From the NCBI GenBank assembly GCA_025094145.1, contig JALLLS010000111.1:32442-96441 (forward strand): a stretch of 64,000 bases of DNA. Direction: 5' to 3'. Positions within the stretch are counted from its first letter, which is position 1. Every line of letters starts with the position of its first letter. This document shows positions 23,962 through 36,500 of this stretch, piece by piece. The notes beneath the pieces are model-generated. The model did no database searches. It was given only the letters and a program-made list of their open reading frames with translations, and was not told the DNA's origin. A program made the translations under genes and the position numbers. The stretch is from Spinellus fusiger. Its lineage: Eukaryota; Mucoromycota; Mucoromycetes; Mucorales; Phycomycetaceae.

Positions 23962-26900
23962 TTATAAGTATAAAGTAACGTTTGAGATGTAACTTTGATC
24001 TGGACTTTATGAATAATATTCTATTTTATACCAAGATAAACATCTGGGATTTAATGGGAATTGCTGCGGTAGGTGTTTTACAGAAGATTCTCTAACATCA
24101 ATATAAAAATAAATAAAAAGTTGATATAGCCAGTGCGTAGAATGTCTTAATAATAAATCTATCTACAGTCATTCAACTTTTACTTTCTTGGAGCATCCCC
24201 AACAGACTGTTTATCTGATTGTTTATCTGATCCTTCAAAATAAAAATAAAATATCTATACTTTGAGTCCCGGCAGCTTGTTTTGGAGGCTTTGGTCAGAT
24301 TTTTGAACCTTTTTATTTCATTATTGTTGTGAAACAACTTTCCACAAAAGAATAATATGTTTAGCGTAAGCTGTTTATCTTCCTTCTATGATAATAGATT
24401 TCACAACGAGTTTCTGAGAATTAATCATTCTGATTCGAATAGACTGCTAACCAACAGTCTGTTAGGAAATTTAACTTTTGGAGACTGTTCATTCTATAAT
24501 TTAGATCTATTTGAAGGGTCCGGATAGACAGTTCATTGGAATGCTTCCAGAATCCTATTATTATCTTTTTTCTCTTTTTTTTGGGGGGCATCTGGTATCT
24601 ATAGTAGGAACAACAACAATGTGCTCAGCCTAGTTTATAGGGCAGCTGTTAGTCATATCAAAAGAATTAACTAAATAGGCAAAGTCCAGTTGATTTAGTG
24701 CCAAATGTCTTGAAAAGTCATTTGATAAAACAATCCATATACTCTCTGATCTCATAGAAGAGTTATAGTATAAAGTAAGAAACAGTTAGAATGAACAATA
24801 ACCGCAGTAATATATATATTTTTGTGTAGTACTATAGTGTGAGAAATATAATCTGAATCATTTTTCAGTCCATCTTAAAGAGTCAATAGACCATAAGCTA
24901 GGTCTCGCTTTACTAAATTAATATTATCATTTGATTTCTGCACAACTCTATTCTAAAGTATCACCACAAAAAACTCAACAAAGTATTGTACATACTCTAT
25001 TAGAGGATTATAACTGTAATTGTATATCTCAAGTAGTAGTACATATGGTATATATCTTAAGTTTATATTCATCAGTGTGATTGTTGATTATAGCTTTCTA
25101 ATTATAATAGAACTCTTTTATCTCTTCCAGATAGATCATTTTACTCAATTTTATGAAGTTCGGGGCAGTTTCTTTTGCGAGTGTTTTATTTATTTTTATT
25201 TTTATTTTTATTTTTGCCATTTGTGCATTGATTTAGACGGCCAATTTCATTCGACCTTTCTATGGCCTAACAATATATAGAAAATACACTAGATACACAG
25301 TCATTCTATTCTTATAAAGGAATTTTATTTAAAAAAAATAGTGGTGATTTTCTTTTAAAAAATGTTCTCTTTGTTTTTATACCTAATCTTGATATGGTTA
25401 TATAACTTGATAGAAAATCATAACTATTTATATTCATCTGTTTCTATTGATACATTGACGTATTTACTTCAAGTAACTACTTAATAATAATTATCTTAAC
25501 TATGTAGCCCTTTATTTATACTCCAAGATACGCCTTTAAACAATAATCATAATGTTTATGTCAGATATAATACATATAGCACATATCCATTGGTTATAGA
25601 AAAATACAACTACATACGACCATTAATCCGTGAGTATCAGTCTTGCTTGTATTTTCTTTTAAGGTTATAAAGTTTCAACTTTGTTGATTTATGTTGCAAT
25701 CATTGATTTTTTTTTATTTCACATAGTTTGTGATAATATAAAGTTCAAGACAGCATTTGAGAAATGGATTATGACATATCAGAACTATGTATGATTTTCA
25801 TCTACACAGTGTTTATAAATATCTTTAATACATAAAACTGGATGATTTTATATCTATATTTTAAGCACGGCCATCATAAACATTCAGAAAAATAATATAT
25901 AAGCCATAACCTCTATTCAATATTGCCAATATTTATGATAATAAATAAATAAAGAGCTTATTGAATAAAAATGCTGGCAGAATCGCATAGGAGTCTTATA
26001 ATTTAAGAACACATATCTGTAGCAATATTAAATGACTGACTAGCTTGTAAGAATAGTTTAGAATAAGTAAAAAAATAGCTTGAAAATACTAAATGAGTTA
26101 GATGCTTTGTTGAGTTATGTGATCTGTAGGGCATGAATTATGTAATTTGTTTTTAAATATTATAACAGAATACTTACCGTCTGTAAAGACTGTATCATTA
26201 TAAAATCTCTGTAGTTTTGATTATTTGGGATGGATACAGTGTCATGTCAATATACATTTATTCAGAACCTAGCAGTATAATATCAAAAGAATTAGGATTT
26301 TAAGCATTGCTTTTTTATTTATTTATTTTTAAAATAAAAAGTCCAATGTCAATTAACGTCAAATTTTTGTGCTCTAAATACCTGATACCAATAGCGACAA
26401 TACCTTCAGTGTTGATTATGTTTTATGATTATCAGCTCTGATAGGTTGATTGCTAAAAAAGTAGTATATAGTCTAAATAAAGATTCTTGAACTTATTGTA
26501 ATTCGTTACATCAAGATAAAAGTTCGATCTATGATGTATCTTTTCATGTCATGACCAAGCCATCGGATATAATAATAACAATATGTTTAATAGTAAGACA
26601 TTTCTGAATGCTAATTGAGGATATTTGACTATAATAAATCATTTCCTCTAATCAAGGCATTTAAAGTGATACGAGTATCTAAGACTAATTAAAATCGTAT
26701 CAGACAATTTTAGATACAATGTAAGATAGTGATACTTGCTATTTATAACACTTGAATATACTGAATAAAAGCTTTTATACTTTTAAAGTGTAATGTATGA
26801 CATAGAAATTAAAAAATTATTAATATGATATAGTTTTATTTTCAAGGTCTGTCAGAACCAGAATCACGGACTGTAAATCAAATAGATCCATTATTTAAAA

Positions 26901-29734
26901 TGGGTGCGAGATACATATACTAAAAGCCTTTACACTATGAGATAGTAGTAGTTTTGGTCATATTTCATTGGATGTTTGTTCTACTTATGAACATATTTAT
27001 GGGGAACTGGCTTTGCCAACATTGCTAGCTATTATTTTCATTGGTCTGTAGGCTCAGATATACTTATAATTTAGCCACAACTCATTAAATATGTTAGAGA
27101 TAGGATATAAACATTTAATTATTTCTTCTTTTTGCAATGTCACTCATGTATTTAAAATACAGAACACAGAATTCAGAATATAAAAAGGTAGTAAATATGT
27201 AATTCTTATGGATTGCTTTAAAAGGCTACTGTCTTGACATGGACAACTTTAAGGGAAAGTTAGTTACAATACTAGAATAGAATAAAATATAAAATATAAA
27301 AACCAAATAGCGATAATTATACCTGAAATGGTTATATAAATGCAAAAAAAAAAGTTACAAACACTCTAAAATAAGTCTGAGGGAATATATTATAATAGGT
27401 TAGTTTAAAGTAAACCTCATATCTTGCAAATAGTTATATTCGTGACAACATCACTATTTATTATAGCCAAACTATATTTTAGATAAAACACTTTAATGGC
27501 TAGAACATAGATCGAGATTTTTCTTCTTGGACATCCTACCAAACATCGAAGGGAGAAAGAGAAGGAGGTGGATACAGATCTATTAAACCACTTGGTACTC
27601 TTTTCATCATCTTTAGTTTCCCATCTATGTACATCTTATATACTTATACTTATACATTTATATATCTATTAACAGTTATATCAACCAATTAATCAGATAC
27701 TATATATTTATTCAATAGACTGACTTACTCATGATTAAAACTTATTAAGAAAACTATAAGTCTAGAGAGAAAATTCCATTTCGTAACATAAAAATGTTTC
27801 ATGTTCTTATGTTTTTGTTATCTTTTTTCAGGGGTTTCCAAGATAGCTTCCAAAGATTCTCTTTTTTCTTTTTCACTTTATCTTACTTTTCTTTTCATTT
27901 TATTTTAATCATTCCCATAGAAATAGATTGTCTTGTTGTTGTTGTTTTTATTAAAAACTATTATTTATTGTCTTTACTAAGTTACACACTCCAATGATAG
28001 GTCTAACCAAGTGAGATATAGTTCACTGGAAATACTCCAGGTTTCAAGAGTACTAAGTAACCTATATTCTCCGGATTTTAATCTGTTTTCAACTTTAAGT
28101 CGTCTAGTATCACACTATGGATAGGCTACACTTGTAATATGAAATAGAGACATTTTATAAGCATGAGAGTATAATAGTAAACTTATTATTCAGGAGTCTT
28201 CATTATTATATTAATAGTTATTGAGTCATAACTTTCGAGTTTTACTTTTCATTCCCCCTTTTTATAAAATTTTACCTCAAAATGAGGAGAGATTATACTA
28301 GTTCATGCTATTACAATACTGATAACAACCTATTGTATACACTATGTTATCATTATTGTCAGATATTGTAACACAGCAAAGGGCACTAAGGTTACACCAC
28401 ACTCTTTTCGTATTTTGAAACCATAAAGCCAGATAGAGAGGTCTAGACAAAGTTAAACAAAATACATGAGCTGATTATACATTATTTCACATGAATATGG
28501 CATGAAAAGCTAGGGCCATTGTCCAAAGATGAGTTTTTATTTATTTCATTTATCTTTGTACACCTTTCAATTCTATCGTATCGTGTCGTATCGTACCGTA
28601 TTCTATCGTTGCATAATATAACATAGCATAGTACAGCCTTTACTATAGCTCTTAGACTATTGGCTCCTCTAGATATAGATAGAGGCATATAGTTTGATAC
28701 TTAGTATGGTATATGTAAAAGCATGATCTGGTGCTAAAGTGATTTGAAGTGTCGGCAAAAGATAACGATGTTGATACTATCAATACTATCTTTGGTCATA
28801 ATGAATTCTCAACGTACTAGTACCTTGACGAGTATCTACTTTACAATAAATGATGGTATAGGGAATAATAATAAATTATAAACTACACTACTTTTATCTT
28901 GGAACACTTGAACCTATCTCTTTTTACAGTTTCATGCCTAATAAATAATACTGAGTAAACTAACTAGGACTAGTTTCTCAGTTTACATGAAGGTGAGTGG
29001 GTTTCAAGTGTATCAATATAGAATAAAATGCTGGTTTTCAATCTTTTTCTTTTTCTTTTTCTATCTTCCAACAGTTTGCATATCAGAGAGATTAGAATGA
29101 ATAAGGTCGATATAAGCAAAAATAGATAATATCATTATTACTACTGTTATTATTATCACTATCACTATCAAAATAGAAAAAGAAAAAGAAAAAGAAAAAA
29201 AACAAACTGTTTTTTAGATAAACAACAAGTAACACAGTATTGAATGAACGATCGTAATCTTCTTTGTAATTTTAATCTTTCTGAAAGCACAAAAAGAAAT
29301 CTTTACTATCTTATTTTCAACTTATAAAGTAGCTATTCATTCTATTACTAAGTAGATTCTATCTACAAATATCCACATAAGATATTTTGTTTGTTTTTTT
29401 ATTTGTTTGTTTTATTCTATGGTTGAGACTAGAGTTATTAAAATGAAGCTTAAAAATAAACACTGCCAACAAAGTAGTTAAAAAAAAGTGTTTTTTTTTT
29501 CATTTTTTTTCATTTTTTTTTCAATAAAACCCCTTGTTTTCTATACATATATCTTAAGATTGCCCTAGTAACAATATATAAATAAATAAAAAAACGAAGC
29601 ATAGTGTAATTATTATAAGTAAAAGAAAAAAGAAAGTAAGGGAAAGCAGAAGCGAGATGAATAAATGAGAGAAAATAGGGCAAATGGACTTGTCAGTGCT
29701 TTGTAGTATATCTTCGTAGTATCATGTTGTACAA
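23962..29734. other. AT-rich gene desert
   Basis: No gene could be supported over 5.8 kb. Contents are A/T tracts, short tandem motifs such as ATCGT-like repeats near 28570-28610, a (TTTTTC)/(GAAAAA) pair at 29043-29060 and 29177-29200 that could fold back, and the MITE-like element at 24189-24552. The longest frames are low-complexity Phe/Leu/Ile-rich. Confidence 0.6.
24189..24552. mobile_element. MITE-like element with about 40-bp imperfect terminal inverted repeats
   Basis: The left end TTGGAGCATCCCCAACAGAC, continuing to CCTTCAAA at about 24236, is inverted at the right end, which in reverse reads GGAAGCATTCCAATGAACTG and runs to CCCTTCAAA. The element is about 360 bp, non-coding and AT-rich, with an internal AACAGTCTGTT palindrome near 24447. 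No clear target-site duplication was found by eye. Confidence 0.5.
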
Positions 29735-32700
29735 TTAGTGAGATGAGCTCAGGATAAAGGAAAGTCTTATTTCTCCGGGACTGTACAATGAATAACGCAA
29801 AGGATCGTTAGGCGAGTTTAAAGAGTAAGAAGCAGAAGACGAGGAAACAGAAGAAGATGCAGAGGAGGAGCAGGAAGAGAAGGCAGAAGTGGGTGAGGTG
29901 GGGTGAGATAGTGGTGGTGGTGGTGCAGGGTCTACATTTTCTTCATTTCCACTGCCACTGACGTTCATGGCAGACACGCTTTGTTGTAGCAGTGGGTTTC
30001 CTCCTCTTCCACTAACATGCAGTTGATGTTGCTGAAGTACAAGTTTACCTTGTCGGGCTACTGAGCGTGCATACCGTAGTCCGCATGCATTACATAACCT
30101 ATGAATAAAAATGACACAAGAAATACAGTACAGAAAAAGGAAAGAAAAAAAAATCGATAAGTGATTTTGTCCCTCAAAGCTTGCTTCTTGTAACATAGTC
30201 ATAGCATAATAATAATAAAAAGTTGAAACTTACGTTTTATGACCCGATGGACCTCTTCGCCATTCCGGACTAGAGTCTGTATTACAGCTCTCACAGCAGT
30301 TTTTGGTGCTTTGATTAAAGGGTGGACTGTGGCTGGGCAACCGCTCTGATGTAAATCCAGAACAGCGTACGTTTTTTATAGAGGCAAAAGCACGACGTCG
30401 AGGTACTTCCACATTCTTTGTATTGGAGGAGGGTGAACTGGTTGATTTCTTGGATGTATAAGAGCGACGCTGGGAGGATTGAGAAATGTTTCCATAATGT
30501 GATCGAGAGGATTGAGAAGACTGTCTTCTTGCATAAGGTATAATATTGGGACCTGTCTCGGTTGTAAATGATGTATCGACTTGTGTTATACAGTGACGAC
30601 GGGCAGAAGGCCGAGTAGCATCTCCGATAGTTGTGCTCATATTATCACTACTGTGTACACTGCTATCATTACTGCTGTGATCACTACTGCTTCTTCTTCT
30701 TTGGCTTTGTTCTATTGTAAAGGTATAATCCTGAGGCACATCTATAGACACAGGGTTTGAAGGAGTGTCAAAGTTGGAATGTTCATGGGTTGGTTTAAGT
30801 GAGGTTTGGCATGGTGGAGGTGGTTGTGATGGAGGTGGCTGATTTAAATTGGGCTCTAGTCCTTGGGTTGTTAGATTGAGAACGGGATCAAATGGCAACT
30901 GGCTTGCTTCAGTGGAGCGATACAAGGATAGAGGGAATACGTTTTGAAGTTTAGGTAATGTGTTGCTATGTTATAAGTCAGCAACCTATTATAATGTAAT
31001 CTGATGATGAATGAAAGGAATCACTGACCTGGGAATTATGTTTGTGTCCAAGCTAGATTGATATTCAGAAATTGACAGAGAGGAGATGGTAGAAGGAGTT
31101 TGAGATTGAGAGAAGGAAAGAGGTTGAAAATTGAGCAAGGGCGGTGAAGGACCAGTAGGATAGAGAACAGGAGGTACAGTATTAGCACGATAGGCTGGCA
31201 TAGGTGTTGTGATTAAATGAGTAGACATGAACGTAATAGACCCATAGGGTACAGTAAGACAATCGATCGTGTTATTCTCATCGAGAGAAGTCAGTCTATA
31301 CTTTTTGTGAATACATTGGGAACAAGGTACGCTGAGATCTGAGGAAAGCAAGGGTTGCATTTCACACAGTTGAGTAATTGATTTTGGGGTGATCGTTTGA
31401 TCTGTGGCTGTCTTCGTATTTGTCTGAGTGTCTGGCAGAGACAGGAGTACATCTTTTGTCTCGGTATCCATAATACAGAATATACGTTGAAAAGACGATG
31501 AAAGATCATGCGAGTCCTTTGTTGAATAGATATTATTTTCATGCAGGGTTTCTTTTAATGTATTCACATGCTATAAAACCTAATATAAGTAAGTTGTTCA
31601 TAAAAGGAAGGGCTAGAGGAGTATTCAAATGTACACGTAGACATACCAAAGAAGTGAATGTTGCTTCTCCACACAGCACAACGCCTGAGGGTGGCATTTG
31701 TGTGATGTCTAGATCAATACGTAAGGTGTCAGTGGTCTCTATAACATTAACACTATTTTATGGAGTGACTATACCTTTACATTCATGGAGAAAAGCGAGA
31801 ACAAGATTATCTGTAACAACATACATTACAATGTCAACAATGCGCCATAGAGAATCGTCGTTAAAGAGACGAGATGTAGAGGAAGTGGAGTGCATCTGAA
31901 TAGAAACAAAAAGACCTTTATTAAGTCATGGTTCATAGTGTGCAAGATTCAGATATTCTGTTTGGTTACCTTTGATGGTGCTTGGGAGGATTCATTCATA
32001 TTAAAAAAGGATCTTAGTCGACATCTGATGTACCAATATGCCAATGTACATGTGTATTTGTATGTACAAATGAATAGTTGAATAGATGGAGAGAGAGAGA
32101 TGTGTATACATATATAAAAGAAAAATAAACATAAAATGAGTCAATTGGTCACTACGAACATCAGCAAGGATTTAAATGTTAAACTTGAATTGTATAAATG
32201 TAGATAACTATGTCTAAATATACACATGGATAGACACATAAATGCAAGTGGGTGGTAGAATATAAGCACATAAATCTATAGGTGTATGAACAAATATGTA
32301 GGTGTATCTATGAATAACGTATCGATATAGATTTCAAATTATCAATATAAGGAATAAGTCTTTTTTTTTCCCTTTTCTTGTGTTTTTTGTGTGTGTGTTT
32401 TTTTTTTGCTTTTTTTTTTAGGTTTTTTCATTTGTTAATTTTCATTATTGAATAATAAGATTAAGTCATACACCTCTCAATAGTCTTTCTCCTTCCTCTT
32501 CCCCATTTCCCATGTCCTCTATACTATAGCTATTGATTCATTTATAACTCTCTGGCCTAGCCATAATAGGAAATAATAGAAAGAAAGAAAGAAAAAAGGC
32601 AAAAGATTCCCCTTTCATAGTAGTCACATTCAATGAGGGTAAAATAACACACTAAGCAGTGTGTGTCCACTGCCAAAATGAAAAGAGAAATAGAAAGAAA

Positions 32701-32965
32701 GTGAATAAAAAAGAAATGCTTGCCTGGTTACAGATCCACCGAGAGATTTTGTTTTCATAAACTTTTCAAGGTCTCGACGGGCTAAAGTAACTTCGTCAGG
32801 GTGAATGAGGTCAAACAATGAGTAACCAAGGAATGGGTTGGCCTTGTCATTAGGGTCATTAAGGTCATTATTAAGGGAGGAGTAAGGTACAAGTGACGGG
32901 GCGGTGTAAATAAAAAAGAGGCTGCCAAGTGACAAGAGCGACCAGGAACATGATGTTTGGGTCAT
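29735..32965 (-). CDS. PAS-GATA transcription factor, WC-2 / cutinase palindrome-binding type
   Basis: WC-2-type proteins partner with the blue-light receptor WC-1 and bind GATA sites (family knowledge); other roles exist for paralogs. Seven exons, 32965-32724, 32024-31970, 31895-31775, 31738-31647, 31570-31029, 30965-30234 and 30098-29735, sum to 716 codons with all joins in frame. The N-terminal PAS has GYSLFDLIHPDEVTLARRDL and LGGSVTR, then CRLRSFF, WRIVDIVMYVVTDNLVLAF and GEATFTSL. A Ser/Pro-rich middle follows. The GATA finger (about residues 573-600) reads CESCNTDSSPEWRRGPSG, then LCNACGLRYARSVARQGK. No LOV-type flavin-binding motif (GRNCRFLQ) is seen. Intron 1 is about 700 nt, far longer than the others, and starts with GC (AG|GCAAGC). 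Confidence 0.88.
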
Positions 32966-33225
32966 AATGAGAAATATTTTTTTTTCTTTTTTTTTCTTTT
33001 ATGTTGTTCTTTGGTGGTAAAATGAAGGCGCCGTGCGGACAGGCAAATAGAGCAGTGAATATAAAAAGAGACGGGAAGAAGCAGAGCAGGAAGAGCAAGA
33101 AGAAGAAAAAAGGAAATGTATAAGCTTTGAATTATAAATATAAGACACAATGATCGATGATAGGGTGGCCAATGCAAAATCATCTATGCAAAATAAAGTT
33201 ACATAGGCTGACAGGTAAAATGAGA

Positions 33226-33535
33226 TAAATACTATAATAATAATAATAGTATATAATAATAGTAATAATAATAGTAATAATAGTAATAAAGTAATAGTAA
33301 TATAATAGTAATAGTAATAGTAATAGTAATAGTAATAGTAATAGTAATAGTAATAGTAATAGTAATAGTAATAGTAATAGTAATAGTAATATAATAGTAA
33401 TAGTAATAGTAATAGTAATAGTAATAGTAATAGTAATAGTAATAGTAATAGTAATAATATTAGGAATACTAATACTAATACTAATACTAATAAAATACTA
33501 ATACTAATAAAAATACTAATACTAATAAAAATAAA
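33226..33535. repeat. (AGTAAT)n satellite with variants
   Basis: About 300 nt of tandem AGTAAT (TAATAG) hexamers, with AATAAT and ACTAAT variants at the edges, lie 260 nt upstream of the PAS-GATA start codon. All six frames are open but low-complexity, so this is not a gene. It sits where the promoter of that gene would be. Confidence 0.92.
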
Positions 33536-36500
33536 CAAAGTATAGTTATGTGGATATATGGGTGTAGAGTATGTGAGTGAATACGCGACGGTGCCCATGA
33601 AAAAATAAAAATATAAAAGCGCAGACTTTGAGCTTAGGGAAAGGGGGAATCTCAGAAGTGTCCAAAGAAAGACAGGTAAGGTGTACAAGGGAAAAAAGCA
33701 CCTCTCCAGGTACAGTTTAAAGTATTTTATTTATCTCGGGCGTTGTGTACTAGTCGCGCATTGGACATTATGGCCACTCTATGGCAATTTTATTAAAGTA
33801 GAAAATAAAAGAGAAGTATGGCTATAGAGCATGTCTTTAATGACTGGAAATAGACAAGTATTGCTATTAAGGTACTGTTATTAAGGTACTGTTATTAAAG
33901 TGGCTCTACACTCAGGTTTGTTCTTATAGTGTTCTCATCTCTTTCTCTTCCATAATATTGAGCTCTTCTCCTCATCCTCAACCCATATTTGTCGTATATT
34001 GTTAGCATGATGGAGATTGTATTTCATCATTCAGGAGGTGTTTATCACACTTTTATGTTACTTACAGCATTCCTACCAATCTACCTTGCTCAGCAACTAT
34101 CATATCACAGGGTTACAGTTCTCTTAACATGCCGATCAAGAAGAGAAGAGAAATGTAAACTCATAAACTAGTCTACTGAGTCAGATCAAGCAGTAGACCC
34201 AACTAAGCCCATAATCCATTGATATCAGTCGGCTTTCATATTTCACATGGAAACATCCGTGCTCTTGTCAAATGCTGAATGATAATAATAATAATCCTGT
34301 AGTCATAATAATAAATAAAAATTCAGACAACTTTCTCCGCAGGTTACGGCTGCAACAGATCGGTAGTTTGTTCATTTCCCCTCTTTCTCTCTCTTTTGTT
34401 TACTTTGTGTTTTGTTTGATACCTACAGTACTGTAGTCACCGGACTGTTTTATGTTGGGAATGAAATATCAAGATGAGTTGCTCCAATATGACAAGTCAC
34501 ACAAGTTAAAAAAATACTTCTCCAATCCCATAAAATGACATTGAGTAATATTCTCATCTTAGTAATAGAATGTGATAATGAAGAGTTGTTGTACACTTCA
34601 AACGAGTGATATAGAATAGAACATTTTTAGCATCCTTTAAAAGTTCACGTACTACTCTTGTTGTATACAGAAGCATGATTAAGATTGAATTCTATAAAGA
34701 TGACCCATAGATCTAACAAATATGAACAAAACTGTTAATTAGAAGCTGAATACAAACTTGTAACAAAGAAAAAAGATTGGATGTAGATATGTTCAGGGTG
34801 ATTATCGTTAAATCATAGACAGATGGCAATAGTTTGACATTATCTGGGATCTGTGTTACAAAAGAAAACATTGAATGCTTGATATAATAACCAAAGCTTA
34901 TTATTAATACTGTCATCGTCATTGCCATTCTTATATAAAGTCTTCCAAGATTCTTTCTCATTGTTTACTTTCCATTCAAGGTAAAGACAAAAAACTGAAT
35001 CGTTCTTATAGCTTGCATTTTCTGCACTTTATTTAGGTGTTACATGGATAGACTTGTTTTTTTATAAATACATCTGCATAGACACATCCAAACAGAAAAT
35101 CTGACTTTTAGGCGGTGTTTTCTACCTCCCAAATATCAATGGGCTATTATTTTGCTTTTTATGGCATCGGAGACAATACACCGTAAATGCTTTATTCTTT
35201 CTATAACACAAAATATAATAAAACTGATTTCAGATGAAATTTTTTACTGGAAATGAGTCGTCAGATCAAACGGATACCAAAAAGAGAGATGTCATGGAAA
35301 AATAAAGTAAAAATATATAATTATTATTATCACAGATTTTTGTTTTATTTCCACACAATGAATTGTCAAGTTTAAATAACAAAACAGCTTATTATGTCAA
35401 GCTTCTGCCTAAATTATTAGTAATAGTGTTTGCATTGTTCAGCACAATGATGAGGTATTCGAAATAACGACTAGACTTTTTCAGTAGATTATACTTATAA
35501 ACTGTTATTTCTGTCATTTGATAGCAAGTAAAGATCACAACAACAACAACAACAACAACAACAAGGAAAAGATAGTATATCGTGATCTTACTTCGAAATG
35601 ACTAAATATATTCTTGTAAACATAGTTGGAAATCAAAGACATTTTATGTTATTATACAGCACTGAGAAAAGGAAAAAAAAGTCGAAGTTTTCACTTATTC
35701 TTTTTTTTTCTTTTTTCTCATCCCCTATGTAGACTTTAATAGTTTATTTCTTAATGTAGTATTAATGGAGTGCGTATTAAAACATATTCACCAGCCTTTA
35801 TTTTTTGAGATATGTTAAAAATGATTATTTAGGGTTTGTTAAGAACTACTATATACCTTTTTAAAATAAATATCCCAAATACGATATTATTTTTGTGGTA
35901 ATGACAAAAATAAATACATCATAGTTCATTTTTTGTTTAAATGAGATGGAATGTAGCATCAACACTGACTGTTTATGTTCCCAGGTAATCTATAAACTTT
36001 TTTTCTTAATAGGGAAACATGTGATATAAAATCTTAAATGGCAAAAAAAAAGTTTCAATATTTACTCAGTGTCAATTGGCACACGTTTGGATGTAGGTAT
36101 CAAGTGATACTTACTTTATTTAGTGTAAATAAACTTAATAACAATGTAACAAGGGTCTAATTGTAATATAATATTTTTATTTTAAACTCTAATAGCTGGT
36201 AGCAATAAAAATACGTTGCTTGTATAGAAAGATAAGAAAGCAGTATGATACATTTAGCCTTATAAACTCATTCAAAAGTGTGTAATATATATGCTATTAA
36301 TATCATACTACACACAGGATTTTTCTTATGACTAAACTATTTTTATTGCGCCTTTAATTATGCACTGTATTTAATACACACACAGGATGATTTGTTATTA
36401 TTTGATTGTCTCTTAAAAATTATTATTAATAAATTGGTCTATTGTTTTTCATTATTTTAGTTACTGTTGCGTGAGAATATAGGTAAAGACACCAGGTCGT

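Noticed and set aside
33226..33535. CRISPR-like tandem array
   Set aside because: The units are contiguous hexamers with no unique spacers, in a eukaryotic context.
32999..33688. Long minus-strand frame with poly-Leu and poly-Tyr runs
   Set aside because: It is produced by the AGTAAT satellite, which has no stops in any phase. Flanks show no domain and no splice logic.
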